From: Piezodorus guildinii
Taxonomy: Eukaryota > Arthropoda > Insecta > Hemiptera > Pentatomidae
Assembly (NCBI GenBank): GCA_023052935.1
Contig: CM041292.1
Coordinates: forward strand, 133,004,951 to 133,068,950
Direction of reading: 5' to 3'
Length of the DNA: 64,000 nt
Shown here: positions 11,391 to 23,014 of the stretch, piece by piece
Layout: the number at the start of each line of letters is the position of its first letter
Numbering within the stretch: position 1 is the stretch's first letter
Notes under the pieces: generated by a model
What the model saw: the letters and a program-made list of their open reading frames with translations, nothing else
Database searches by the model: none
Told to the model about the DNA's origin: nothing
Program-made: the position numbers and the translations under genes

Positions 11391-14074
11391 ATGACTAGTG
11401 CCAATAGTAAAATTAAACTTATGATGTGGAACGCACAAACTATTCGCGGAAACGATGTAGAATTTAAATTATTTTTAAATCATAATCAACCCCATTTAGT
11501 CTCTGTTTGTGAAACACGTCTTTCTGAAACTGATCGTTTCTCTCTTCCGGGATATGTCATTTACAGACGTGACCGTAGTAGAGCTGGAGGGGGGGTCATG
11601 CTTTTAGTGCGGTCCGATATTCAGCATCATTTTATACACGTTCCTGACTTAATGTTTACCGAAGCCGTCGCTATTAATACAATTATTAACAACAAGTCAA
11701 CCACTGTAATATCTGTATATATCCCACCAAATAAAATTAATATCCCAGATATTAGTAAACTATTTAATTTAAATAAACAAGTTATCATTTTTGGCGATCT
11801 AAACGCCAAACACACACAGTGGAACTGTAACAGAACAAATAAAAACGGTAAATTAATTCTAAATTTTATCGTAAAAAACCATATTCAATTACACAGTCCG
11901 TCTGAACCAACCCATATACCGACTCAACGTAATTACAAACCTAGCATCATCGATTTGGCTCTTACAAAAAATATTTACAACTTATCACCTCTTATTGCTT
12001 TACCATGTTTAAATTCGGACCACAATCCCGCGATTTTTCGTATACAATCTCCTTTACCAAAAATTTCCAAAATACTCAAATTTTCGCTCAAAGACGCTGA
12101 CTGGCCAATGTTCAGGAAAGAGCTAGATTCCCGAATCAATATAAACCCAACCATAAATAATTCGAAAGAAATCAATACCACACTAATCGCTTTTTATGAA
12201 CATATAAAATTATCCATGTCCTTATCCATTCCACAACAATATTACCACCCGTATTGTCATAATAATTTACCATATCGACTCAGAGCATTAATATATTTAA
12301 AAAATAGATTAAAAAGATATTTCCAGCGTAACAAAATTCCAAAAACCAAATTAGTCTATAATAAACTAAACAGTTACATTAAAAAACGTCTCCATGACTG
12401 GAAAAACGAAAACTGGGCTACGGTTTTGAAATCTTGTCAGCCAGGGGACAATAACATGTGGAAAATTCACAAAAATTTAACTAAGCAGTCCCCGAAAATT
12501 CCACCTTTAAAAAATAACGACGGCTACGCATATCTGGACAGGGAAAAAGCTCAGCTATTAGTCAAGCATTTCCAGACAACTCATTCAATCACCTCTCTCC
12601 TTGGTTCAAATCACCACAACCGTAAAATTCTAAAATCCGTCCGCGATTATTTAAAATCACCTTTTATTGTTAATTTCTCTTCCATCTCTCCGAAAGAAAT
12701 CGCAAATATCATTAAAGAATTGAAACCAAAAAAAGCCCCAGGTGATGACAGCATCCCCTCCTTAGTTATTAAAAATCTAAGCCGAAAATCGATTTATTTT
12801 TTAACTAAAGTATTTAATTGCACATTGAGATATAGCTACTTTCCTATCATCTGGAAAACTTCCAAAACTATAGTAATAAAAAAACCGAATAAAGACCATA
12901 GTAATGTTTCGAACTACAGACCTATAAGTCTACTAAATATACTTTCTAAAATTCTGGAGAAACTAATTCTCAAAAGAATTAACAAGCACATTAGAGTAAA
13001 GAACCTCCTAATAGATGAACAATTTGGTTTTAGAAATCACCACTGCACTATTGACCAATTAGCACGACTTACTGACTTCATCACAAAAGCCTTTAACGAA
13101 CGCAAACATACCGGCATGCTCCTTCTAGACCTCGAAAAAGCATTTGATACCATTTGGCACTCCGGGCTCATATACAAATTAATCTCATTCAACTTCCCAC
13201 CATACCTGATTCACATCATTCACTCCTATTTAACAAATAGACAGTTTTATATTCAAGTTGGCACATCTACTTCCGACATCCTCCCCATCTCAGCGGGTCT
13301 TCCTCAAGGCTCTTGCCTATCTCCAATCCTATTTAATTTATTCATTTCTGACTTACCAGCCCATCCATTTGTGACGAGGTCATTATACGCTGATGATACA
13401 GCATTGTATACCTCATCATATCGCATCGATACAATAGTGAATCGCCTTCAACAATATTTTAAAAAATTTCACAAATATTGCATAAAATGGAAATTGAAAA
13501 TTAATCCCACCAAATCCGAAGCAATTCTTTTCACTAAACGTCGCCCACAAATCAACCACCAAATCAAGATAAATTCAGCTCTCATCCCTTGGTCAAAATC
13601 CGTACAGTACCTAGGCATAACATTAGACAAATCTCTTACATTCACAGACCATATCAATCGAAAAATCGATAAAGCCAAAAAATTAATATTTAAAATGTTC
13701 CCATACTTCAACAAAAATCCCATTTGAGCTCTCATAACAAATTAATAATATACAAATCAGTTATTCGCCCGTTAATCACATACGCCTCGCCAGTCTGGAG
13801 CTCAACCTGCTTGACTAACTACCAAAAACTTGAAAGAATTCAAAATCTATCAATGGGGATAATTAACAACTACCCCCGCTACACTAAAATATCATCTATG
13901 CTCCAGGACTTACAGCTTCCAACAATTAAACATTTTGTCCATACTCAAACAGCTTCTTACTTCAGTAAAACACCAGTCTCCAAAAATCCTTTAATAAAGG
14001 AAATCGGTAACTATAATAAAGCATCTCTAAAACGCTACACTCATAAAAGAACTAAACATGTGTTGCTAACTTAA
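11391..14074 (+). pseudogene. Retrotransposon ORF2: APE-type endonuclease and reverse transcriptase
   Basis: ORF2 makes the enzyme for target-primed reverse transcription. The N-terminal ~220 residues are an apurinic-like endonuclease: MMWNAQ at residue 11, CETR with the catalytic Glu at 41, GDLNAKH with Asp at 136, SDHNPA with Asp 210/His 211. The RT follows: KAPGDDSIP, NYRPISLLNILSK, LLLDLEKAFD, LPQGSCLSPILFN, YADD with Asp 668/669, KLKINPTKSE. A single frameshift at about 13720 leads into the C-terminal 116 codons (LIIYKSVIRPLITYASPVW). All catalytic residues I can check are present; only the shift inactivates it. No RNase H domain is seen, as expected for Jockey. Confidence 0.92.
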
Positions 14075-14347
14075 ACTAGTTTATCTTAATTTCTAATTTT
14101 ATATTATCAATTGTGTTATCTGTTTTTTTTTTTGTTTTTTTTATATGTAGGTTTTTTATTTAGTTTTTCCTACTACCATAGTTAATATCAATTTAATTTT
14201 ACCACTAATTGTAGATTAGATAATTAGATTATAACTACCAAATGAACCAAACATTTGATGATTGTAAGGATGTCTCATCCGAAATCATTTATAAATTTTT
14301 TGTCAATATGTAAAAATGTAAATAAAGTTTATTTTCTTTCTTCTTTC

Positions 14348-14360
14348 TTTTAAAATGATT
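14348..14360 (+). repeat. Target-site duplication, 3' copy
   Basis: TTTTAAAATGATT, identical to 9783-9795. The host tandem repeat resumes immediately after it. Confidence 0.85.
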
Positions 14361-15050
14361 TTTTTTTAATCAAAATTCATTTCCCTCCATCGATTGAAAT
14401 AGAGCTGGACTGGACGCTTGGCCAGGATAAAATGGACCGATTCTAGCACCAGATTCTAGATCGAGGGGTGAACTAAAACAGGGTGTAGGCGAGAACTGTG
14501 AGGGACAAATCCAAGTGAAAAAAAAATTATTTTGTTAAATATTTAGTTTTGCGTTTTCGTTTCTGTGTATGTTTAAAAGGACTCAGTTTTGTTAAGCTTG
14601 GTTTATGTATTTCTTTCTACTCCCACAAAATTATTTCATTAAGAAAAAATAAAACAGTTCGCAATTCTTTCCTTTATTTTATTTTAGATAGACGATACTT
14701 TATAAAAAATTATTTATATTTCAATAATTTATTTATATTATTTTTGCTAAAGCAAACTCCTAGTATTTTAGTAGATAAGAGTATAAATTTTTAAAATGAT
14801 TTTCTTTATCAAAATTCGTTTCCTTCCATCGATTGAAATTGAGCTGGACTGGACGCTTGGCCAGGATGAAATGGACCGATTCTAGCTCCAGATTCGAGAG
14901 GTGATTAAAGAGAAAAATTATTTTATTAAGAAAAAAGAAAACAGTTCGCGATTCTTTCCTTTATTTTATTTTAGATAGACGATACTTTATAAAATATTAC
15001 TTATATTTCAATAATTTATTTATATTGTTTTTGCTAAAGCAAACTCCTAT
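14361..15050. repeat. Tandem dimer, first unit interrupted by element 1
   Basis: Module 1 (CCATCGATTGAAAT...GACTGGACGCTTGGCCAGG) occurs at about 14371-14460 and 14810-14905. Module 2 (AAACAGTTCGC...GATAGACGATACTTTATAA, ending TTGCTAAAGCAAACTCCT) occurs at about 14628-14760 and 14919-15048. The start of the first unit lies upstream of element 1 (from about 9762). The 14461-14627 segment is unique to the first unit. Confidence 0.8.
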
Positions 15051-16794
15051 TAAATTCCTCCCTAGGAAACAGACTCATGTCAATACATTGATTTAATTAA
15101 AGCTTTTTTCATCATTAGAAACTCTAGGTAATTTTCACAAATGTACATATGGGATAAATGATTTCTTCTAGCTGTAATATTCATTACCCCAGAAGGTGGG
15201 TATAATAAAATAAATTAAATAATAATAGTTTTAACACACAAAAATGCAAACTAAAATTTCAATGATTGATTCTAAATCATGTTTCTGAATGTATTATCAA
15301 TCTCATTTTACTATTACAACTTTCTTTGTTTCATTTTTGAACATGCATTTTCATCTTCTGAAATTAGCTCTCCTGTAATGTAAAGTCTTCATCTTCTGAA
15401 ATTTTCTCTCTTAAATAACGAATACATAAAAAAACAAAACAAAAACTAAATGATAAATGAACTATTATCATTAATCAAATTGCTAAGATTTATTACCCTA
15501 AATCATCTTAATTATGTGTAAAATAACTATCCGGTTGCAGCTGTCACTTATAACTGTGATTAATTAGATGATTTTCGTTCCGTGTTCACGACCCGCTACC
15601 CGAAATCGCTGTGACAAATCACGGTTGTGCAGTCATGCCCTTACATCTGTCCCACAGCCGGCCAGGTCAGGAGCCTATCAAAATCATAAGTCGCCAGAAA
15701 TTCCCTCTTTATGACTCACCAATCAAATATTATTTATTGTTCGTAGATCTGAGGTGAACTCAATGCAAACGATGATTATTAACATGTGTTGGTGAAAGTA
15801 AGAACGCTTTCTAGAAATAATCTTGTGCAATGTAGTCCAGATCATGATTATTTTAATCACTTGTCACACGATTATAGGAACTTAATTTATAGAAGATGTT
15901 TGAGTCAAAGTACCCACTACACCCAGATTTAAACCGAGTACCACAGAGGATGTAACTCTAACATTATCACAATGTATAAAAACCAATCATCATACTTGAG
16001 GTAAAACTGATTTAAATAAAACTAATAATGGTAATTCTGATTATAATTACGCATTACTTAACGTGATCGTATCACTTATAGTTCGTAAAGATAATTGTAA
16101 TGATTTACAATTATCTGTGAGGGATTGCAATATGTTACTTAAATCATGATTTTGAACAGTAAGAAAATAAATTTTAGGAATTTAAAAATAATTTAGAACG
16201 AAAGAAAACTGAATTCCGTTGTTTAGGGAACTGTTTTATTTTACGAAACTATTTTTCATCTGATCTCTTCATAAATGTAGAGTACATAAAATGAATACTT
16301 GCCTAAAATTAAATCAACAGAGGAATTTATTTGCACACAGATCATTAACAAGAATATATTACAACACCGAAGTTATAGGCCAAGTTGTAAGCCTTCGTCA
16401 AGAGCATCCCGACATTGCTCAATTAAATCCAAAAGCTATAATACCTGTTCACATTTCAACTCAGTACATCAATATAGTAGTCAATGTTATAAATAATTTA
16501 TTTTAATGGTATCACCCTAATATATCGATGACAAATAACAATTAGCATTACATTGCTGAACGTATGCAATAGCTAAAACAAAAGTCTTAATACTGAATCT
16601 TTTACAATAATAACGAAAAATAATAAATTTAAATTAAAACAAAAATAAAAAATTAAATATACTTTTGTAATCAGGAAGAAGAAATAGAATCTTTGCAGGT
16701 TTCGAATATATTATTTTTCGTGAAATTTTCTGAGATCTGCTTTGTTAGTTGCAAGTATTCTTTGTGAATTAAACTAAAAAAAATAATTAAAAAA

Positions 16795-16797
<3 letters not shown>
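15051..16797. other. No gene seen; complex island 15535-15780
   Basis: 15535-15780 is GC-richer, with GTTGCAGCTGTCAC (E-box-like), TGATTAATTAGATGATT (homeodomain-like) and CAAATCACGGTTGTGCAG. It has no long frame. A 71-codon frame at 16291-16506 has balanced composition in its second half (LRQEHPDIAQLNPKAII), but I recognise no family and there is no supporting context. Confidence 0.35.

Positions 16798-16850
<53 letters not shown>
16798..16850. repeat. (TA)n microsatellite, left of palindrome
   Basis: About 53 bases of TA directly abutting the palindrome that starts at 16851. Confidence 0.9.
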
Positions 16851-16852
<2 letters not shown>

Positions 16853-17140
16853 TTTGTGTTGTTCTTAGGTTTCAGTCAATGAATAAACAATTTAATCTAT
16901 GCGACGTTTCGAGAATTTATTGTTCTCATAATCATGCCTTAACAGTGGAAAAAAACAAAAAAACAGAACATTAATATTATTATACAATAATTATTAATGT
17001 TAATATTATAATAATATTAATGTTCTGTTTTTTTGTTTTTTTCCACTGTTAAGGCATGATTATGAGAACAATAAATTCTCGAAACGTCGCATAGATAAAA
17101 TTGTTTATTCATTGACTGAAACCTAAGAACAACACAAACT
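16851..17140. repeat. Near-perfect palindrome, 134-bp arms
   Basis: 16851-16984 is the reverse complement of 17007-17140 with only about one mismatch visible (TTAATCTATGCG against CGCATAGATAAAA) and no net indel. The spacer is 22 bases. Each arm carries GACGTTTCGAGAATTTATTG (or its complement) and an A-rich run. The strong arm identity suggests a young fold-back structure. The CGAAACGTCG motif recalls terminal segments of Penelope-like elements (inference). Confidence 0.9.
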
Positions 17141-17172
17141 TAAATTATCAACAGTCGAGAACTGATCAAACA

Positions 17173-17174
<2 letters not shown>

Positions 17175-17239
<65 letters not shown>
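17175..17239. repeat. (TA)n microsatellite, right of palindrome
   Basis: About 65 bases of TA, 35 bases beyond the palindrome. Confidence 0.9.
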
Positions 17240-17250
<11 letters not shown>

Positions 17251-17264
17251 ATAAAATTTATATA

Positions 17265-17330
17265 CAAGTTTCTGTACGATGGACCCTAGAGGCCGAAACG
17301 TTGTAAAATACATAAATAAATTAATTTATT
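17265..17330 (+). other. Penelope-like terminal motif, possible
   Basis: ACGATGGACCCTAGAGGCCG followed by AAACGTTGTA resembles the 'GATGG...GGCCGAAACGTTG' segment common at the ends of arthropod Penelope-like elements, which carry hammerhead-ribozyme-type motifs. No Penelope RT or GIY-YIG frame is present nearby. Confidence 0.4.
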
Positions 17331-18346
17331 TTGGGATTGAATAAATATTAAACCATTATCCATTAAACCAAACGAAAGAAAAAACATCAGGCCTATGATG
17401 AGATTTGTTTTTACCATCATGCTCTACTCATTAATATGAAATTGATCTGGAAGCAGTATACAATAACGATATATGTAGCTTCATTGGAATAAATAAACAG
17501 TACAACAAACAGAAAAAAAAACTTTTAGTTAAATTATCCAAACTTGAGATTAACCGCAAAGAATTTTCTGCTATACAACCAAGTTGCCACCTTCGAATGA
17601 TATGGACCGTAAGACCCCCCATTGTTGTCATCTTGTTCACTAATGAACTACCACTTTCTTCATATTTATGATTTTAATCTGGACACTTTTCAGACCATTA
17701 ACGTTTCTCATTTAACTTATAAACGGGAGGAAAATAAAAAAAGAGTATTCAAAATGTCCAAAAGTACCTAGTTAAAAACTAATCAACAGTAAGATGAATG
17801 ATACCTATCAATATAAAATAAGAAAAATAAATTAATAACTAAACTCTCCAAGAACCCTTCCTAATAATTCATGTATATATTTTATTATAAACATTACGTG
17901 TACCCCAACCCCATATACTCCAAATAAATAAAGTATTCATTGTTAGTTTTAAACCAAAAGAATATTAAATACAGCAAACATATTAGCAATCAAAGCTATA
18001 AACTGACCCTTTAAATAAAAAGTCCTAAATACCATTTATAAGTGACTTTTTTAAATCATTTTCTGTCAATAAAAGATTCGTTTCTTGATAAAACTGACCC
18101 AAGAGACCGAAGTTAAAAGTTAATCGTTAATGCTAATCAATAGAAAGATGAATTGAGTAACCATGATTCTCAGATGATGTAATCAATAAAGACGGATGTA
18201 TACAAAGGCATTTGATTAGGCAATTTTATAACGAGTTGAGGTAGAAAATTACGTAACCAATGATTGAGTTTGGGGTTTATCTGGAGAAAAATTATTTGAA
18301 ATACAGAAAAGTTAAAATTTTTTACTTTGTTTTAACTGGGAAAAAT
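17331..18346. other. AT-rich stretch, no gene seen
   Basis: No supported coding or repeat signal. Confidence 0.5.
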
Positions 18347-19242
18347 CTGGTGCGGGCAACACACGACTTTCACTTACCACCGTTTTTTAAATCGATCAAA
18401 TAATTTTCAAATACAGTTAGAGATAAAAATAAGTGATTGAAGTGAGAAAAAACTAATAAAGAATTGATTAAATTGAATTTCTATACAAAGATGTGTTTTA
18501 TTAAAAAATCTATTATATTATTATCCACAATAATCAGTTAATTTTATCGGCTTTTCATCACTCTTTATTTACAAGCTTGTGTATAAGATAATATTTTTTC
18601 TAAAATATTCAGCTTTCCAACTTTATATTATACATCTGTATTACTGTTCTTGTGTTAAAAAACAAAAAGTTGCATTATTTTTTTTTTCAGTTTTATCCTT
18701 TTAGTTAGATTATGAATTCGTTTAAGTTATACACTTACACATTTTTTTTTCGTTAATGACAAGATTATATTGTTATTTTTTTAGTATCTACAAAATTAAA
18801 GGTATGTTAGAGGAAGAAAATATGAAATATCAACATTTAAGCTCTATCAGACTGAACCAATCAGATTCTTACACGATGTTGAGACCAATTAAAGTTGACA
18901 TCGACATAGTGAGTTTAATCAAAATCGTTAGAGCCGTTTTAGAGTAAATCGTAAAAAGGGACAAAATCCATGGTATAAAGTGGCTCTTCTATTAAGCTGA
19001 TTTTAATGTAAACGTTTCTGTAATATCTCGGGCGTATAGTTGTCTTAAATATGAAATTTCAGTTTCATAGGACTTTTCGTTTTCACCAGGGAGTTACCGC
19101 ACATTTTTTTGCGGGACTTGGTCATTTGGACTCAAGGGACAATAAATAAAACGTGTATTTCAGGTGAAAACTGGAATTCGAAAATTTTCACAATCGCAAT
19201 ACTTTCTTTTACTATATATTTCATATAGGTAAGTGAAAGTAA
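18347..19242 (-). repeat. Family Q repeat, near full length
   Basis: Starts CTGGTGCGGGCAACACACGA and continues CTTTCACTTACC; ends GGTAAGTGAAAGTAA. The order of landmarks is the reverse of the copy at 61343-62241. It includes the internal 'GCGGGACTTGGTCATTTGGA' segment. The 63-codon frame at 18756-18947 is not conserved among copies, so no coding function is claimed. Confidence 0.8.
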
Positions 19243-20212
19243 AAACGGAGAAACACTAAAAACAGTAATATATGGAAGCGATGCTAATACATATATTGTA
19301 CATATTTGTAAGAGAAATAAATATATTTTATAATAATGCACAAATGTAACAGGGATCAATGGATAAAAGCACATTATAAAATGGGTTCTATTAAAAGGGT
19401 TTAATGAATTAAAGAAGTAACAGCCCAATATATAAACATATGTATATATATTTTTGAAGTTTATAGCATTTTTTTTGGTATATCATGGTATAGTTTATAT
19501 CATATATTTTGCTTTTGCAATAAATTTGGTTTTTATAGCAGATTTCCTTTGTTTACTATTAACTACTATATCCGGATAAATTATAAAAAATATAACAATC
19601 ACAAAGGCTTCTACGTTTGTTAATTCGTTACTTTAAACAATATTAACCATCAGACATTACATTCGATAACAATGTTAGTTCCCTAGCATAATATTACATA
19701 TTTGATATTCGCACTATCGGAACGATTTTAATCTGCAATAGTTTATTTAAATATCTAATTCTAAGTAATGATGGTGGAAGTAAATTAACTAAAGTGTTAA
19801 ACTTAAACTTTTAAACTTATTAACGTAATTTGAATGAACTATTTATAACCATAACGAAAAAAAGTTTAATAAATTGCATTTTTTAAATGTAAAAGTGAAA
19901 ACCCACACGAATACTGAAGTGCAGATTGTGCATATACAGCTCAGGAGCATTCTTAGTCGCAAAAAAAGCGTTTTATCGAGTTCGGTACTCAAGAATTAAA
20001 AAGTTTCTTTAGTCCTGCATAGATAGTTCTATCTGACTGTTAGTGAGTTTAATGTAAATTACAATAGTGCCCATTCCTTCTTGTTTCGCTCAATCGGTTT
20101 CACTCCGGGTAGTATCATTAGTCCAATGCCCTTCTTATCCTGACATGAAAAAGACACTACTCATCTAAACTTAGCTATTTCAAATTTTTAGTTAATAAAA
20201 CAATAAACGCCC
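19243..20212. other. AT-rich stretch, no gene seen
   Basis: No supported feature. Confidence 0.5.
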
Positions 20213-21331
20213 GAACAGGACTAATTTACTATTTCAAAGGATATGCCCGATTTTCATATTTTAAGGACTGTTTTATTTTTTGTTTGTTTTTTTCATTCTA
20301 AGTTAAAGACGCCATTCTCGTTGAAAGGATTCTTAACAATTGACATTTATTGTAACCAGGATACGGTTCAAAATGGAAGAGAACCTCCATTTTTGACTCG
20401 ATTCTCCTTTTAAAAGGATACGAATCGAAATAAATCAATGGTAACTAGGATTACCATACTAAAAAGGACACTTTTTAATATAGAAACTCTCTTCCCGATG
20501 CAAGAAGCTGTCCGAAATAACTTAAGTCTAACTGTCTATATTAGGGTGGGCGAGGCGGGTTACGCCCGAAAAGGACTAATTTACTGTTTCAAAGGATATG
20601 CCCGATTTTCATATTTTAAGGACTGTTTTAATTTTTGTTTTTTTTCATTCTAAGTTAAAGTCGCCATTCTCGTTGAAAGGATTCTTAACAATTGACATTT
20701 ATTGTAACCAGGATATGATTTTTGACATTTTTAAAGATATTTTCCTTTGTAATTTTTTATTAATTTAAATTTGGGGATTTTCGAGGAGGTTAACTGTGTG
20801 GTCGCTTATCATTCTCTATACTTGTGTTGCTTTATATTATTATTGCTTGTTGTTCATTGATTGCTTTATGTTTGTGTTATTTATCTTAATTTGTTTGCTA
20901 TATGTGTTTCTAGTTCTGTGTTTCATTTTTTATTTATTTTATTGACAATTTTAATTTAATATTTGGACCACAAAGTCAATTGTTAATCCATCCTTTCAAT
21001 TACGCCCGAAAAGGACTAATTTACTATTTCAAAGGATATGCCCGATTTTCATATTTTAAGGACTGTTTTAATTTATGAAGGTATAGTTACCATACAATCC
21101 TAGTTACCATTGATTTATTTCGATTCGTATCCTTTTAAAAGGAGAATCGAGTCAAAAATGGAGGTTCTCTTCCCTTTTGAACCGTATCCTGGTTACAATA
21201 AATGTCAATTTTTAAGAATCCTTTCAACGAGAATGGCGTCTTTAACTTAGAATGAAAAAAAAAAAAATTAAAACAGTCCTTAAAATATGAAAATCGGGCA
21301 TATCCTTTGAAATAGTAAATTAGTCCTTTTC
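20213..21331. repeat. Composite fold-back element with four module copies
   Basis: Outer arms of about 243 bases (20213-20455 and 21090-21331) are inverted copies containing AAAGGATATGCCCGATTTTC and GATTCGTATCCTTTTAAAAG. Between them lie two further partial direct copies of the outer module, 20562-20715 and 21001-21076, both starting TACGCCCGAAAAGGACTAAT. The module is therefore present four times, three in one direction and one inverted. No transposase frame is visible. Confidence 0.85.
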
Positions 21332-22537
21332 TAATTCCTAGTAGATAAAATTATGAATTTCAAATTTTTGTGATATAAATAATTTGCATCCTTAGAACCA
21401 ATCGAAACGTAACTAAAATGCAAAATATAAAAACACTAACGGCTATCACTCAGTGTATCACGGCTGACTGATTAAAATTTAAATTAAATTCCTAGGGATG
21501 GTTGAACAATAGACTATCGTGTATGAACTTTTTGACAGTGAATAAATGATCGAAAGATAGTTTCCATATTATATTCGAATTCTCCTTGGAGGAGAAACAT
21601 TTTACAAAACAATTATTTATTACATGAACTTTTTTTTTGTGTTACTGTTGAACGTTTCTTTTGATCTTACTTTGTGTTTCTGACAATAATATTTGACAGA
21701 TATGGAAAAACCGCGATATAAATAATTTTTATCCCGTTTTACTTATTGCTGACAGCTGCAGTCATTCGAAATATCTTGGAATGAAAAGTTCCCATAAAGA
21801 ATATTTTTCTTTAAATACAGCCATGTATAGGACATACAAGAAGGATCATATATACAGTCTATGTTGTACATATAATCATCATATGTACATATAATCTATC
21901 ATGAAATACACAATCATTTTTACATATAAATTGTTGTATTATAGAAAAATGCGTAAACAAATATATAAAATATTAAATTCGATATTAAAGCAAAATCTAA
22001 TATCAGAAGACTCGAGCCTCAAAAAATCAAATACAGTAAAAACAAACAAAATTTTATTAGTTATATTATTCGATAATCTAATGAGGAAAAATAAATCCAG
22101 ATTGACGAAATATACTGAAGGAAAGAGAGGTGCCATAATGAGAACAGTAAAACAAAAACTAAAGAACGAATATTAAAAATAAACCGAAAAATAATGACCC
22201 AAAGGAATCTACACGTATATAAACAAACAGTGAAACATATTTCGTAAAATTTAACTTTTCCCATTTTTTTTTTAATTTTTATTAACTGATTTACCTGCGT
22301 TATTAACTGATTTATTTAAGTGCGTTAGTAAAATAAGTATTATGCAAAAAAGTTGATTTCATTTTTTGAGATGTTCTAAATTTTGTTTTACATTCATAAT
22401 CAGTTCCCAACCTCTATTCTGATAATGATTCCTCGATTCTTGGTTTTTTTGATTAATGACTCCATTTATATTCTGTCTATAAATATTATGTTGTTGCATT
22501 GTTGTATAATCAGTCATTTAATATCTATTCTTTTCAG
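21332..22537. other. AT-rich stretch, no gene seen
   Basis: Open frames at 21901-22176 and its antisense are lysine/asparagine- or phenylalanine-rich, as expected from base composition. Confidence 0.5.
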
Positions 22538-22595
22538 GTAAATTGGGATACCATGCTAACTTAGATTACAGTGAAATCATTTTCAGAACAGTAAG
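22538..22595 (+). CDS. Candidate internal exon, product unrecognised
   Basis: A 58-base segment bounded by a good acceptor (CTATTCTTTTCAG at 22525-22537) and a consensus donor (AAG|GTAAGT at 22596). Exactly one frame is open across it, encoding KLGYHANLDYSEIIFRTV, with split codons at both ends (2 nt at each side). The composition is protein-like and unlike the AT-rich noise around it. I do not recognise the protein. The end phase is compatible with the candidate exon at 27889-27956 on the same strand. It might be part of a gene with small exons in long TE-filled introns, or a chance match. Confidence 0.4.
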
Positions 22596-22780
22596 GTAAG
22601 TCACTGATTAATTCATAAAGAAAACAATTATATAAACAACATCATACTAATATACAGGAGTTGAAAAGTGAGGACTTCTTATAAGTTATAATTCTTCCAA
22701 TAACGTTTTTATAAAAAATAAAAAAAAACTAATAATCAAAGATTCAAGGTTCTCCTCCAAACTAAAATAAATAAAAAAAA

Positions 22781-23014
22781 TCTGTGCGGGCAACACACCA
22801 CTTTCACTTACCTCCATTTTTAAAATTAATGAAAGAATTTTCAAAAACAGTTAGAGATAAAAATACGTGAAACTATTAAGGAATTAATTAATTTTGCGGG
22901 ACTTAGTTATTTGGACTCAGGGGACCCTAAAACGTGTATTTCCGTTGAAAACTGGAATTCGAAAATTTTCACGATCGCAATACTCCCCCTTACTATATAT
23001 AGTATGTGAAAGTA
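22781..23014 (-). repeat. Family Q repeat, internally deleted
   Basis: Keeps both ends (TGTGCGGGCAACACACCACT and ACTATATATAGTATGTGAAA) but lacks about 0.65 kb of the interior present in the 61343-62241 copy. Confidence 0.8.

Larger units (their letters stand above)
9796..14347 (+). mobile_element. Jockey-like non-LTR retrotransposon, nearly full length (element 1)
   Basis: A 4.55-kb element: about 200 bases of 5' UTR, ORF1 (9996-11138, gag-like with zinc knuckles), a 250-base spacer, ORF2 (11391-14074, endonuclease plus RT, no RNase H seen) and a 270-base 3' UTR with AATAAA near 14321 and a TTTCTTTC-type tail. It is flanked by 13-bp target-site duplications. The target is one copy of a tandem repeat; the uninterrupted second copy at about 14768-14812 shows the empty-site sequence and confirms the boundaries. 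Frameshifts in both ORFs mean this copy cannot encode working proteins. Confidence 0.9.

Noticed and set aside
11138..11398. 86-codon ORF between ORF1 and ORF2 of element 1
   Set aside because: AT-driven composition, lies in the inter-ORF spacer and has no counterpart in element 2.
16291..16506. Small protein gene (71 codons)
   Set aside because: Half of it reads plausibly, but there is no splice, homology or context support.
17041..17095. Functional hammerhead ribozyme in the palindrome
   Set aside because: GAGAA/TTCTC could form stem II before GAAAC, but the CUGANGA core is not present in exact form.
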